DNA of 64,000 nucleotides from Collimonas sp. OK307 (GCF_900113705.1 NZ_FOQI01000010.1:122251-186250); one strand, 5' to 3'. Positions 27,328-36,139 are shown, counted from the stretch's first letter. The notes: generated by a model from the sequence alone, not told the origin. Made by a program: numbers and translations.

Positions 27328-28409
27328 TGTTGTCAGGATTTCGCCGCTGGCTGCTGTGCGCCCTGCTGCTGTTGTGGGCGCCACCGCAATTTGCCGCGCC
27401 GCCGCGCTTTGTACAAGTCACTCCCGGGCATCCACTGACGCTGCCGCAAGATAGCGGCGCGCATCCCGACTTTCGTACTGAATGGTGGTACGTCACCGGC
27501 TGGCTGAGCACGCCAGACGGCAAGCCGATCGGTTTCCAGATCACTTTTTTCCGCTCCGCCACGGAACATGATCGCGCCAATCCAAGCGCCTTCGCGCCGA
27601 CGCAACTGATCATCGCCCATGCGGCGCTGTCCGATCCCGGCGTGGGTAAGCTTCTGCATGCGCAAAAGAGTGCGCGCGCCGGCTTCGGCCTGGCTTACGC
27701 CAAGGAAGGCAATACCGATGTCGCGCTGGATGACTGGCGCCTGCTACGCGGCGCCGACGGTCGTTATCAGGCCAGCATCGCTACCGGTGAATTTACCTTG
27801 CAGCTCAGTTTGACGCCTGGCCAGCCACCGTTGCTGCAAGGCGATCAAGGCTATTCACGCAAGGGGCCGCAAGCGGCGCAAGCCAGCTACTACTATAGCG
27901 AACCGCAATTGCAGGTCAGCGGCAAACTGACCCGCGCCGGCAGCGAGCAAGACGTCAGCGGCAGTGCCTGGCTCGATCACGAATGGTCGACCAGCGTACT
28001 CGATGCCGATGCGACGGGTTGGGATTGGCTCGGCGCCAACCTGGATGACGGCTCCGCCTTGATGGCGTTTCAGATTCGCAATCGTAGCGGCGGCAAGATA
28101 TGGGCGCACGCTGCCTTGCGCGATGCCGGCGGCAAGGTCACCCAATTCCCGTCCGAACAAGTCAGCTTCCAGCCTGAGCGCCAATGGCGTTCGCCACGTA
28201 CCGACGCTAGCTATCCAGTGCAGCAAGCGCTGCATACCGGCGCCATCGTCTGGTCGCTGGCACCCTTGCAAGACGATCAGGAACTCGATTCGCGGTTATC
28301 GACCGGATCGGTATATTGGGAAGGTGCGGTGACAGTCAATCGCGATGGCCGGCGCGCCGGACGCGGTTATCTGGAGCTGACCGGTTATCTGAAGGCGTTG
28401 AAGTTCTGA
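27327..28409 (+). CDS. CrtC/AttH-like secreted protein (lipocalin-like hydratase family)
   Basis: A 360-residue protein starting at 27327 (TAATG overlap with the permease). A Sec signal peptide (residues 1-23, ending PQFAA) is followed by the AttH/CrtC fold: FRTEWWYVTGWL near residue 50, SGSAWLDHEWST near 212, and DGSALMAFQIR. Carotenoid 1,2-hydratases (CrtC) and AttH share this two-barrel fold. No carotenoid genes are nearby and the gene is fused into an ABC operon, so a lipid- or hydrophobic-ligand-handling periplasmic protein working with the exporter is more likely than carotenoid hydration. Function is unproven. Confidence 0.88.
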   Translation: MLSGFRRWLLCALLLLWAPPQFAAPPRFVQVTPGHPLTLPQDSGAHPDFRTEWWYVTGWLSTPDGKPIGFQITFFRSATEHDRANPSAFAPTQLIIAHAALSDPGVGKLLHAQKSARAGFGLAYAKEGNTDVALDDWRLLRGADGRYQASIATGEFTLQLSLTPGQPPLLQGDQGYSRKGPQAAQASYYYSEPQLQVSGKLTRAGSEQDVSGSAWLDHEWSTSVLDADATGWDWLGANLDDGSALMAFQIRNRSGGKIWAHAALRDAGGKVTQFPSEQVSFQPERQWRSPRTDASYPVQQALHTGAIVWSLAPLQDDQELDSRLSTGSVYWEGAVTVNRDGRRAGRGYLELTGYLKALKF

Positions 28410-28560
28410 CGCCCGAGATCACAAGCTTTCGTTTCGCTTTTGGTTTCTATTTTTGCCAACCCGAGCTAAACTTGAAGCCGGGCAAATGCTCTCTAAAAGA
28501 TGATATACTTGACACATTGACATCATAGTCCAGATTGACGCATTTTTTATTGGGAGACGC

Positions 28561-28929
28561 ATGAAAGGTCCATCGCTACTTCTCACCGCCACCGTCGCAG
28601 CCATTCTCCTCTCCGGCTGCGTTGCACAACCGACTGTGCGCAGCTATACGCCCCCGCCACGCAGCTCAGCGCCGGCGCCGGTATCGCTTTCAGAATCATT
28701 GAGCCCTTCCGAGCAGGTTGTCGAGATGCCGCAACAGCCCTCCAGCAGGAAGAGTGGAGAATTATCCGACACCGTGGAACGGATGGCGAAAAGGAACGCT
28801 TGCACTCCCGCCGGAAGCGCAACACTAATCGCCAAAACCACCGCCGCCGAAACCTATCAGGTCAGTTGCCAGGACGGTCAGCAACAGCTGTACAAATGCG
28901 AGCTGAGGCAATGCCGGCTGATGAATTGA
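28561..28929 (+). CDS. small lipoprotein, 122 residues
   Basis: The start ATG at 28561 follows GGGAGACGC. A lipoprotein signal ends LLSGC (Cys20). A Pro/Ser-rich linker (residues 25-65) precedes a small C-terminal domain of about 55 residues with four Cys (NACTPAG, VSCQDGQ, YKCELRQCRLMN), likely two disulfides. No family is recognised. TTGACA occurs twice just upstream (28509 and 28517), but a good -10 box is lacking. A second very small lipoprotein gene follows 47 bases downstream. Confidence 0.7.
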   Translation: MKGPSLLLTATVAAILLSGCVAQPTVRSYTPPPRSSAPAPVSLSESLSPSEQVVEMPQQPSSRKSGELSDTVERMAKRNACTPAGSATLIAKTTAAETYQVSCQDGQQQLYKCELRQCRLMN

Positions 28930-28976
28930 AATTCGCATAAAAACCCGAATCAAAACCCAATCCAAGGGCGGCTTTC

Positions 28977-29129
28977 ATGAAAACAGCACTAGGTATACTT
29001 GCCTTGATTTCGTTGCTGAGCGGCTGTGCATACCCGGGGTTCAAATGCGACGATCCCGATGTCCGCCCGTCCTGGTGCGATGACACCGGCGCCGCACACA
29101 GCAAGGGTGGCGCAACACAATCGAAATAA
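28977..29129 (+). CDS. very small lipoprotein, 50 residues
   Basis: A short frame starting MKTALGILALISLLSGCAYP. The leader is a perfect lipoprotein signal (LLSGC, Cys17), and AAGGGCGG sits 8 bases before the ATG. The mature 34 residues contain two further Cys (FKCDDPD and SWCDDTG) and a Ser/Gly tail. Such tiny lipoproteins are common in betaproteobacteria. Function is unknown; cotranscription with the lipoprotein gene upstream is likely. Confidence 0.7.
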   Translation: MKTALGILALISLLSGCAYPGFKCDDPDVRPSWCDDTGAAHSKGGATQSK

Positions 29130-29130
29130 A

Positions 29131-29158
29131 CAACAAGCAACAAACAACAAACAACAAA
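29131..29158. repeat. four tandem 7-bp repeats (CAACAAA)
   Basis: CAACAAG followed by three perfect CAACAAA units directly after the small lipoprotein stop. It is non-coding and prone to slippage. No regulatory role is evident. Confidence 0.7.
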
Positions 29159-29173
29159 CACAATAGATGCCGC

Positions 29174-29193
29174 CGGGCCCTACGTGCGGCCCC
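29174..29193. terminator. GC-rich hairpin between converging genes
   Basis: CGGGCC and GGCCCCG arms around CTACGTGC, between the small lipoprotein and the GST gene, with a T-rich stretch after it on the plus strand. The stem is short and has a bulge. Confidence 0.4.
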
Positions 29194-29208
29194 GCAGATT
29201 CCTATTTC

Positions 29209-29823
29209 TTATAACGGCGGTGCGGCGATGAACTCCGCCAGCTGCTCAGCCCGTTCAGAGAACGACTGCAGCGTTGGATAATCGGCCGCGAGGACGATTT
29301 CCGGCAACATCATCCGCGTGAATTGCCAGGCGACCGCGGTGGTTACACCGGCCTGGTTAATGCTCTTGCCGGCGACTTCCAATGGCTTGTTACGCAACTC
29401 GCGTTCCAGCGCCTGGTAGGCTGCATAGAGCTGGCCCTGGACGCGCGTGACCCACGGCTCGTGCTGCTTTTCTGCAGGCCGCAAGTTGCGCTCATAGACA
29501 ATCTGCACAGTTTTTTCGCAAGCTGCCAGCGCCAGCCCGATAACCCGCAATGCATGCTGGCGCTCGCCGATTGCGGCCGGCATCAGACTCTTGCCTGGCG
29601 CCGCCAGCGCTTCCGCATAATCCAGGATAAGCGTTGAATCCATCAACACCTCGCCGTCATCGCACACCAGCGACGGTGCTTTGACTACCGGATTGATTTC
29701 CCGAAATTGTTCAAATGTGCTGAACACGGAGATGGAACGGTGTTCGAACGGAATCCCAAGCAATTGCAAGGAAATCGAAACGCGGCGGACATAAGGTGAG
29801 TCAAGCATGCCGATGAGCTGCAT
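29209..29823 (-). CDS. glutathione S-transferase family protein
   Basis: A 204-residue cytoplasmic protein. The N-terminal thioredoxin-like domain (residues 1-80: MQLIGMLDSPYVRRVSISLQ, then NPVVKAPSLVCDDGEVLMDS) has the cis-Pro/glutathione-binding V-K-A-P and D-S-T signatures. An all-helical C-terminal domain follows. Ser9 of SPYVRR is the probable catalytic-site residue of bacterial zeta/beta-like GSTs. It should conjugate or reduce electrophiles using glutathione. It stands alone, convergent to the small lipoprotein gene. Confidence 0.9.
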   Translation of the reverse strand: MQLIGMLDSPYVRRVSISLQLLGIPFEHRSISVFSTFEQFREINPVVKAPSLVCDDGEVLMDSTLILDYAEALAAPGKSLMPAAIGERQHALRVIGLALAACEKTVQIVYERNLRPAEKQHEPWVTRVQGQLYAAYQALERELRNKPLEVAGKSINQAGVTTAVAWQFTRMMLPEIVLAADYPTLQSFSERAEQLAEFIAAPPL

Positions 29824-29935
29824 AGGTTCTCCGGTTGAATTAATCGAAGCAAAATCCTAGCACAGAACGACATTCTGCCGGTGTTGACGCCACCCATCCG
29901 TGCATCAACAGCCATCGCAGAGAAAGTTCGCCAAA

Positions 29936-30121
29936 TCAGGCTTCCTGCACCTCACGCTTAGCAGGCGTTGAGTAGATATCAATGCATTTGAATGCATCTG
30001 CGTAGTGTTTCGGATCGCCGCCTGCTTCCAGTCGTTTCTTGAATTCTGCTGCCTCGGCAGTGCTGTCGAATTCGTAAGCCAGTCCTTTAAAAATGACGGT
30101 AGCCTCATTCAGCCTGACCAT
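29936..30121 (-). CDS. small hypothetical protein, 61 residues
   Basis: The start at 30121 is fixed by a near-perfect AAGGAGATAGTA just upstream. The frame is open further upstream to 30217, but without translation signals. The product (MVRLNEATVIFKGLAYEFDS) is soluble, strand-rich at the N-terminus and helical after, with a KHYADAFKCIDIY core and charged tail. No family is recognised. The ribosome site is the best evidence that it is real. Confidence 0.65.
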   Translation of the reverse strand: MVRLNEATVIFKGLAYEFDSTAEAAEFKKRLEAGGDPKHYADAFKCIDIYSTPAKREVQEA

Positions 30122-30546
30122 TACTATCTCCTTATAGCTTGATGTTGAAAGAAAAGGCCGCCCAGACACTGCTGACAGTGACGGCATGCCGTTTCTTACA
30201 AGGGAAAACAGTAGCAAAGCGATGCGTTGGAAAACAGAATATCCTCGGCTCCGCCGCTAGAGCGGCACACCGTCCTGGCGGCTCGCCTCTTTTCCTTGAT
30301 AGTACGCTTTTGGTGATTCTTATTGAACTGTCAAAAATGGCAGTTACTTGCCTATTCCTGCATATGCACGCTAAAACAAGACCTATCCATCTGGACAGGT
30401 AAGCAAGGTCCCATGAATTACTGCCATTCCGAACCTATTCACTTTCGTCTACGAACAGGCATCTGTCAAACAAGAAAATGTTATTAGTTTGTTGGCGCCC
30501 ATCAAAAAAATGTAACGTACCCTTTAAATGCTGCGATTAAGGTAAC
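30122..30546. other. 425-base gap, likely leader of the 61-residue gene
   Basis: No gene is seen. It contains an imperfect inverted repeat, AACTGTCA-AAAA-TGGCAGTT at 30326-30345 (7 of 8 pairs), and TTGACA reads on the minus strand across it. This could be an operator for the minus-strand small gene. A half copy of the 8670 palindrome (ATGTAACGTA) lies near 30510, just after the anti-sigma gene end. Confidence 0.45.
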
Positions 30547-31302
30547 TTATTGACGTACCGTGGCGCGCACCATTCCCGCGAAATTTTCCAGGTCGTTCGC
30601 GGCCAGATCAGATACCGTCCAGTAATTCATGCCATCCCAGGTCCAGCGCACGACATGGTAACCTTGCCTATTTTGCAACTGCGGCGCCGCATCCCTGTCG
30701 TTACTCGGCCAAATATACAAATTGATAGGATGCTGGGCGCGCCGGTAAATCAAAGCGGCCACCGGCCGGCCGCCGAGATAATCAAGGCGTCCGCCAATCA
30801 GCGGAAAGCCTCGGGACGCAAGATCGACCACAGGCGGAGAAAAATTCAGCTTGCCGTTGAACCAGGGTTTCACCGTGTGCTGGTCGGTTGAGGCCACATC
30901 CGAGAGATGATCGACCTGTAGCGAACGAACATGGCTGGCAACCACTTCCTCAGTCAACTTATCCTGGTCCGACGGCAGGTTGAGATACAAGCCGATACTC
31001 CAAGCCAGTGCCAGTCCGGCCGCCATGGCAGTGCCGAGACTGAGCCAGTTGATACGCCATGGCCTGGCGCGCGGCGGGTCTTGCGGCAAGGCGGCGCTGA
31101 TGCGCTGCGCCAGATGTGCCGGAGCATCGAAATAGCCCGCCTCCTTCTTGAAGCGTGCACTGACGATGCGCTGGGCGGCATATTCGCGCTGACAATCGGC
31201 ACAGCTATCAAGGTGACGCTGCACCTCCAGCGCCTCGCTGATGCCGAGCTCCTGATCGCCAAAAGCCGGCAACAGCTCCAGTACTTCCTGATGATCCATC
31301 AT
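30547..31302 (-). CDS. anti-sigma factor with zinc-finger motif
   Basis: A 251-residue protein whose ATG overlaps the sigma-factor stop by four bases (ATGA). The N-terminal anti-sigma zinc motif is HLDSCADCQREYA (residues about 30-42, H-x3-C-x2-C). A membrane helix at about 88-110 (LGTAMAAGLALAWSIGLYL) is followed by a periplasmic domain of about 140 residues with RGFPLIGGRLDYLGGRPVAA. The zinc motif suggests redox or metal control of sigma release. The periplasmic part resembles that of the anti-sigma at 21908-22690, so the two sets may be related paralogues. Confidence 0.9.
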   Translation of the reverse strand: MMDHQEVLELLPAFGDQELGISEALEVQRHLDSCADCQREYAAQRIVSARFKKEAGYFDAPAHLAQRISAALPQDPPRARPWRINWLSLGTAMAAGLALAWSIGLYLNLPSDQDKLTEEVVASHVRSLQVDHLSDVASTDQHTVKPWFNGKLNFSPPVVDLASRGFPLIGGRLDYLGGRPVAALIYRRAQHPINLYIWPSNDRDAAPQLQNRQGYHVVRWTWDGMNYWTVSDLAANDLENFAGMVRATVRQ

Positions 31303-31868
31303 GCCTCCTGCCTGGCCGGCGCAAGAATTGTCGCCAGCAATTTACGGCCGCGCCCCAGGCGCGACATTACCGTACCGATCGGAATGCCGACGATGGCGGC
31401 GATCTGCTTATAAGATAGTTCTTCCAGCTCACGCATCACCATCACCTCGCGAAATTCCAGCGGCAACGCTTGCAGCGCCTGCCGCAACTGGCGCTCGCTG
31501 TCTTTCTGCATCAGCAGCGTCTCGGGATTGTTGTCCGCGGCCGCCATGTCGAGTCCATCGCCGGCTTGAAAAATCTCCACGTCGTCGTCGAATACGGTTT
31601 GCTGCGGCTGTTTCTGCTGCACCTGGTACCAGGTGTAGAAAGTATTGCGCACGATGGTCAGCAGCCAGGCGCGGCTGTCGTCGCCATGAAAACCGTCGAA
31701 GAATTTAAAAGCGCGCAAATAAGCTTCCTGCACCACGTCCTCCGCATCCTGACGGCTGCGCGTGAGCCAGCACGCCAGGTTGAACGCGGAGTTCAAGTGC
31801 GGCAGCACGCTGGCTTGGAACCGCTGTTTTTTTGTCGAGTCGATCATCCAGGCATTTCCAGGGTTCAT
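31299..31868 (-). CDS. ECF-type RNA polymerase sigma factor
   Basis: About 189 residues, with sigma-2 (FNLACWLTRSRQDAEDVVQE, DSRAWLLTIVRNTFYTWYQV) and sigma-4 (LPLEFREVMVMRELEELSYK, IPIGTVMSRLGRGRKLL). Start choice is uncertain: ATG at 31868 or 31847, neither with a strong ribosome site. It is translationally coupled to its anti-sigma factor. A loop between the domains (VFDDDVEIFQAGDGLDMAAA) is longer than in the first sigma factor of this window. The regulon is not visible. Confidence 0.9.
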   Translation of the reverse strand: MNPGNAWMIDSTKKQRFQASVLPHLNSAFNLACWLTRSRQDAEDVVQEAYLRAFKFFDGFHGDDSRAWLLTIVRNTFYTWYQVQQKQPQQTVFDDDVEIFQAGDGLDMAAADNNPETLLMQKDSERQLRQALQALPLEFREVMVMRELEELSYKQIAAIVGIPIGTVMSRLGRGRKLLATILAPARQEA

Positions 31869-32021
31869 GAAACACAAGACTACCGATATGCAAAATTAAT
31901 TCCCGGGAAAACCAATTAAGTTGAAATCTTAAGCTGAAATTTCGTCCGGAAATAAATTATAGGGTACACCGGTATAGGCACAGTTATCGTTGCCTGACGT
32001 CAGGTATGGCGGAAAAACAAA

Positions 32022-32615
32022 TCACGGATGAAATTTCTCGTGCCGTTCCAGCATGGCGGTGTAGTCCTGGATGCGCCTGGCACGCGTTTCCGCTTTTTTG
32101 GCAGTTTGAATCCGGAACAAAACAGCGTAACGATTGCTGCTGTCGAGAGTGGTAAAAAACGCCTGCGCACGCGGGCTGGCGTCCAGCGCCGCCTGAAAAT
32201 CTGCGGGCACGGCCGACGTGCTGGCCGAGTCATAGGCGGCCTCCCAACGGCCGTCGTTCCGGGCGCGATCCACCTCCCTGAGCCCAGCTGGCATCATCCG
32301 ACCGCTTTCGATCAGCGCCAAGGCTTTGTCGCGATTGATCCTGGACCAGATGCTCCTGGCTGAACGCGGGGTAAATTTCTGCAGCCAGAAATCGTCATCG
32401 TCGCTCTTTTTCTGGCCATCTATCCACCCGTAGCACAACGCCGACTCTACCGCTTCGGGATACGAAACCGAAGTCAGATCCGAACTCTTCTTTGCCAGCC
32501 GCAGCCAGACCCCGGGGGACTTGTCATGGTTCTTTTTCAGCCATGCGGCCCAGTCCTTTTGCTGATTGAAAAGCTGTATCGGCAGCTCTGCAACCTCGCT
32601 TCGATCTGTTTTCAT
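32022..32615 (-). CDS. YdeI/OmdA family protein
   Basis: A 197-residue cytoplasmic protein matching the YdeI/OmpD-associated family: WAAWLKKNHDKSPGVWLRLA, ESALCYGWIDGQKKSDDDDF, then FTPRSARSIWSRINRDKALA, and a C-terminal block TARARRI-type (KAETRARRIQDYTAMLERHE). In enterobacteria YdeI is linked to resistance to cationic peptides and bacteriocins, but its mechanism is unknown. Single gene, divergent from the MarR-ClC operon. Confidence 0.88.
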   Translation of the reverse strand: MKTDRSEVAELPIQLFNQQKDWAAWLKKNHDKSPGVWLRLAKKSSDLTSVSYPEAVESALCYGWIDGQKKSDDDDFWLQKFTPRSARSIWSRINRDKALALIESGRMMPAGLREVDRARNDGRWEAAYDSASTSAVPADFQAALDASPRAQAFFTTLDSSNRYAVLFRIQTAKKAETRARRIQDYTAMLERHEKFHP

Positions 32616-32798
32616 CTGCTTTTCCCCATGCTTATGGAAGTTGCATTTTATTACTATTTTGCAGATCTTCCAGATCGCACCGCCGCTAGAAACCGGCTCA
32701 GGCCGTTTGGATCAAATCATGCTTTAATGAATTTATATCGTATTGTGATATATTAATCGCTCTCAAGAATTCCATTTCCCCGAAAACCCGAGCATCAG

Positions 32799-33215
32799 AT
32801 GCCATCCTCATCCCTGTCCAAGCAAGACTTTGAAGCGCTATCGACATTTCGCTACCAACTCCGAAAATTCCTGCGCTTCAGCGAAGACGCGGCCCAAAGC
32901 GAAGGTGTTACACCTCAACAATATCTGCTATTGCTGCACGTAAAAGGTACTCCCGGCCGTGACTGGGCCAGTGTCGGCGAACTGGCCGAGCGCCTGCAAT
33001 CACAGCATCACAGTGTGGTTGCGTTGATCTCGCGTTGCGAAAAACTCGAATTGGTCGAACGCCGCAACAGCGAGATCGACCGCCGCCAGGTCAACATCCA
33101 TCTGCTGCCCGCGGGCGAACGCTGTTTGGCTAAGCTGGCGGAATTGCACCATGCCGAACTGAATACTCTTACCGATATCTTCCGCGTGCCGAATATAAAT
33201 ACCTTCAATACTTGA
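32799..33215 (+). CDS. MarR-family transcriptional regulator
   Basis: A 138-residue winged-helix regulator. The recognition helix and wing read ELAERLQSQHHSVVALISRC followed by ERRNSEIDRRQVNIHLLPAG, the MarR signature with DRR in the wing. It starts at 32799 and ends 10 bases before a ClC channel gene, so the two form an operon. It probably binds a palindrome in the 183-base gap upstream and controls this pair and perhaps the divergent YdeI-like gene. The ligand is unknown. Confidence 0.9.
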   Translation: MPSSSLSKQDFEALSTFRYQLRKFLRFSEDAAQSEGVTPQQYLLLLHVKGTPGRDWASVGELAERLQSQHHSVVALISRCEKLELVERRNSEIDRRQVNIHLLPAGERCLAKLAELHHAELNTLTDIFRVPNINTFNT

Positions 33216-33225
33216 GAGTGCCGTC

Positions 33226-34980
33226 ATGTCTTCCAACCATCATTCGTACAAACGCGACTTCGCGGCCGATACGCGCCTGCTCAAGATTTCACTGATTGCA
33301 GTGGTCATCGGCGGCTTCGGCACGCTGGCGGCATTTGTGCTGCTGAACCTGATCCGGCTGTTCACCAACCTGTTTTTCTATCAAACGCTGTCTTTCGTTA
33401 CGCGTTCACCCGCCGATAATCATCTGGGCGCCTGGGTCATCCTGCTGCCGGTCGCGGGCGGCTTGATTGTCGGCCTGATTGCACGTTTCGGCTCAGAGAA
33501 AATCCGCGGCCATGGAATTCCCGAAGCGATCGAAGCGATCCTGTTCGGCAAAAGTAAAATGTCGGCCAAGGTCGCCATCCTCAAACCGCTGTCATCCGGT
33601 ATCGTGATCGGCAGCGGTGGCCCGTTTGGCGCGGAAGGCCCGATCATCATGACCGGCGGCGCCATCGGCTCGCTGATCGCCCAGCATTTCCACCTGACCG
33701 GAGCCGAACGCAAGACCTTGCTGGTGGCCGGCGCCGCAGCCGGCATGACCGCCGTGTTCGGCACACCGGTCGCAGCTGTGTTGCTGGCGGTAGAACTGCT
33801 GCTGTTCGAATTGCGGCCGCGCAGCCTGCTGCCAGTCATCGTTGCCTGCGCAGTAGCCGGGTTCACCCGCCCATTGCTACTGGATACCGGCCCGCTGTTC
33901 CCGTTACAGACATCGGAAATCGGCATTAGCGCCTTGTTCTCCTGCGTCATCGCCGGCATCCTGGGCGGTGCCTTATCGGCATTGATGTCGACTGCCTTAT
34001 ACAAGGTTGAGGACCTGTTCGGCAAACTGCCGGTCCATTGGATGTGGTGGCCGGCGCTGGGAGGCATCGCAGTCGGCATAGGCGGGTATTTTGAACCGCG
34101 GGCGCTCGGTGTCGGTTACGACGTCATCGGCGATCTGCTCAACGGCAACCTGGCCCTGCAACTGGCGTTGAGCCTGCTGCTGGTCAAAGCCGTGATCTGG
34201 GTCATTGCACTCGGCTCCGGCACTTCCGGCGGTGTCCTCGCGCCGTTGCTGATTATCGGCGCGGGTCTCGGTACCGTGCTGGCGCCGTGGCTGCCGGGCG
34301 GCGATGCACATTTGTGGCCCTTGGTATGCATGGCGGCAGTGCTGGCCGGCGTACTAGGCGCACCACTTACCGCTGCCGTCTTCGCCTTCGGACTGACCCA
34401 CGACACCAACGCCTTGCTGCCGCTGCTACTCACCACCGGCGTTGCTTACGGCTTTACCGTATTGACCATGCGGCGCTCGATCATGACCGAAAAAATCGCC
34501 CGCCGCGGTTATCACATCTATCGCGAATACGGTGTCGATCCGCTGGAACGGCAGCATGTGGACGAAGTGATGACGCATGCGGTGGCCGCGCTCCCGGCCA
34601 GCCTCACTATTGCAGAAACCCTGGAGCGCTATTTCGGCGCAGGGCAAGTACATCGCAGCTATCCGGTAGTCGACATCGAACAAGGTTTGATAGGCATGGT
34701 CGAACGCAGCAGTTTCGGTCCGCAAGCCGACGGCAGCAATACCTTGACGACCTTGTTCAGTCCAACCTATATGGAGCAGTCCGCCGCCCTGGTTGCCCTG
34801 CCGTCCGAAACCTGCCGTATTGCCGCAGCCCGTATGGCGACGCATCATCTGGAGCGGCTGCCGGTGGTAAGCGACTTGCAAAGCCGGCGCCTGGTCGGCA
34901 TCATCAGCCGCAGCGACCTGATTAAACCGTCACGGCTGTTTTTTGATGAAGAACAAAAACGCGAGCGGTTGTTGAGCTAA
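33226..34980 (+). CDS. ClC-family chloride channel/transporter with CBS domains
   Basis: A 584-residue membrane protein. The ClC fold covers residues about 20-430 and has a GSGGPFGAEGPI motif whose Glu is the external gating Glu. IRGHGIPEAIEAI occupies the usual GSGIP position, with His in place of Ser. GSGTSGGVLAPLLIIG occurs near residue 330. Two CBS domains follow at about 445-575 (HVDEVMTHAVAALPASLTIA, ERLPVVSDLQSRRLVGIISR), typical of nucleotide-regulated ClCs. It moves Cl- (or F-/NO3-) through the inner membrane. Cotranscription with MarR suggests stress-controlled expression. Confidence 0.92.
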   Translation: MSSNHHSYKRDFAADTRLLKISLIAVVIGGFGTLAAFVLLNLIRLFTNLFFYQTLSFVTRSPADNHLGAWVILLPVAGGLIVGLIARFGSEKIRGHGIPEAIEAILFGKSKMSAKVAILKPLSSGIVIGSGGPFGAEGPIIMTGGAIGSLIAQHFHLTGAERKTLLVAGAAAGMTAVFGTPVAAVLLAVELLLFELRPRSLLPVIVACAVAGFTRPLLLDTGPLFPLQTSEIGISALFSCVIAGILGGALSALMSTALYKVEDLFGKLPVHWMWWPALGGIAVGIGGYFEPRALGVGYDVIGDLLNGNLALQLALSLLLVKAVIWVIALGSGTSGGVLAPLLIIGAGLGTVLAPWLPGGDAHLWPLVCMAAVLAGVLGAPLTAAVFAFGLTHDTNALLPLLLTTGVAYGFTVLTMRRSIMTEKIARRGYHIYREYGVDPLERQHVDEVMTHAVAALPASLTIAETLERYFGAGQVHRSYPVVDIEQGLIGMVERSSFGPQADGSNTLTTLFSPTYMEQSAALVALPSETCRIAAARMATHHLERLPVVSDLQSRRLVGIISRSDLIKPSRLFFDEEQKRERLLS

Positions 34981-34998
34981 AAAGCCAAAAACAACGGA

Positions 34999-35025
34999 AT
35001 GTCGCGGCACGTGGAGCTGCGACAT
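34999..35025. terminator. hairpin between ClC and acyltransferase genes
   Basis: ATGTCGCGGC and GCTGCGACAT form a 10-bp stem with one G-U pair around ACGTGGA. On the minus strand it is followed by a T-rich run, so it most likely ends the exopolysaccharide operon. It may also stop the ClC transcript. Confidence 0.65.
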
Positions 35026-35027
35026 CC

Positions 35028-36080
35028 TTATGGCGAATGCCTGGTGTTTGAAACTGGCAAGCGGCGTAAAAAAAATACGAACGGGACACAGAACAATATC
35101 GCTAAAACGCTGCTGACGACGCTCCATTCGATGCCATAGGCGTAGTCGCCCGGAATCGCATGCAAAGAAACCATGACGCCACGTATCAGGCTCAGGAAGA
35201 TAAAATGCACCGGGAAAATTGTCAGGGTGTTTTTCGATATCCAGGCGCTTATTCCCGACACGGGAAATAACGCGGAAAACGCAAATGTGGCGACAATCCC
35301 CAACATGGCGGTCAGCATATACAGCGCCGGCCATCTGCCGAAATGCATATTGGCGAAATCGACCTTGCCGTTGAGTCCCACCGCGCAAACAAGCAGCGCC
35401 GCCGCAATAATGAAAATAAGAAACAGATAGCCTTGCTTTATATTGCTAAAGAAATTCTTCTCGCGGACATACTGTCCAATGGCATAGAACGATAGCGCTA
35501 CCCACATGCTGTCCAGGCTCAAGGGAAGCCTGAAGGGCGAATCTTTCCAGAATAGTGTAATGACAAAAGCAAGGGCTCCGAAGATACAAGTCGACGCGGT
35601 CAATGTCAGGAACTTGCGTGAGGCATGATAGGTTATCGCCGTCATGATCAGGCACGGGAAAAACCAGAGGGGGGGATCAACAAAAAGATCCGACTCCAAT
35701 CCCGTGAACAAGCCGACAACGGGTGAATACCATGTCTGGCCGGCAGTCAGCAAAGCCTTCGCGCCGATGTTACGCGTAGCGAGCCAGTACAGAAAAGCCA
35801 GCAGGAAAAACAGAAAATAAGGGATGACCAAGGTTTGCAATACCTTTTTGGCATTGCGGGAAATCGGCGCATCCAGTTTGCCTGACTTGATCAGGAATCC
35901 GGAAATGAAGAAAAACAATGGCACGTGAAAACTGAATATCAGCCTCACAAGATAATCAGGCAATCCCCTGCTGTGACCGAGAACAACCAGGACCATGCCG
36001 ATGGCCTTGGCGTTGTCGACAAAGTCGTAGCGATCAAATGAAACCTGGTTGCGCGGTGAAGGGTAAGGATAGATCGACAA
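35028..36080 (-). CDS. membrane acyltransferase (acyltransferase-3 family)
   Basis: A 350-residue multi-helix protein. It opens with DFVDNAKAIGMVLVVLGHSR and FSFHVPLFFFISGFLI, the family signatures: the catalytic-region His in LGHS and a helix with FxSG. About ten transmembrane segments follow. The family O-acetylates or otherwise acylates sugars on the periplasmic side of the inner membrane. It is the last gene of the exopolysaccharide run, 59 bases after DUF535, and probably decorates the polymer. A second acyltransferase sits at 45627. Confidence 0.88.
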   Translation of the reverse strand: MSIYPYPSPRNQVSFDRYDFVDNAKAIGMVLVVLGHSRGLPDYLVRLIFSFHVPLFFFISGFLIKSGKLDAPISRNAKKVLQTLVIPYFLFFLLAFLYWLATRNIGAKALLTAGQTWYSPVVGLFTGLESDLFVDPPLWFFPCLIMTAITYHASRKFLTLTASTCIFGALAFVITLFWKDSPFRLPLSLDSMWVALSFYAIGQYVREKNFFSNIKQGYLFLIFIIAAALLVCAVGLNGKVDFANMHFGRWPALYMLTAMLGIVATFAFSALFPVSGISAWISKNTLTIFPVHFIFLSLIRGVMVSLHAIPGDYAYGIEWSVVSSVLAILFCVPFVFFLRRLPVSNTRHSP

Positions 36081-36139
36081 AAATGGGACCTTTATTTAGT
36101 GAGAAGAAACAACGTAGTGCGAAGAAACAGCGCTTCTTC

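Noticed and set aside
30139..30402. 87-residue plus-strand frame in the 30-kb gap
   Set aside because: It overlaps the leader of the 61-residue gene and has no ribosome site or family.
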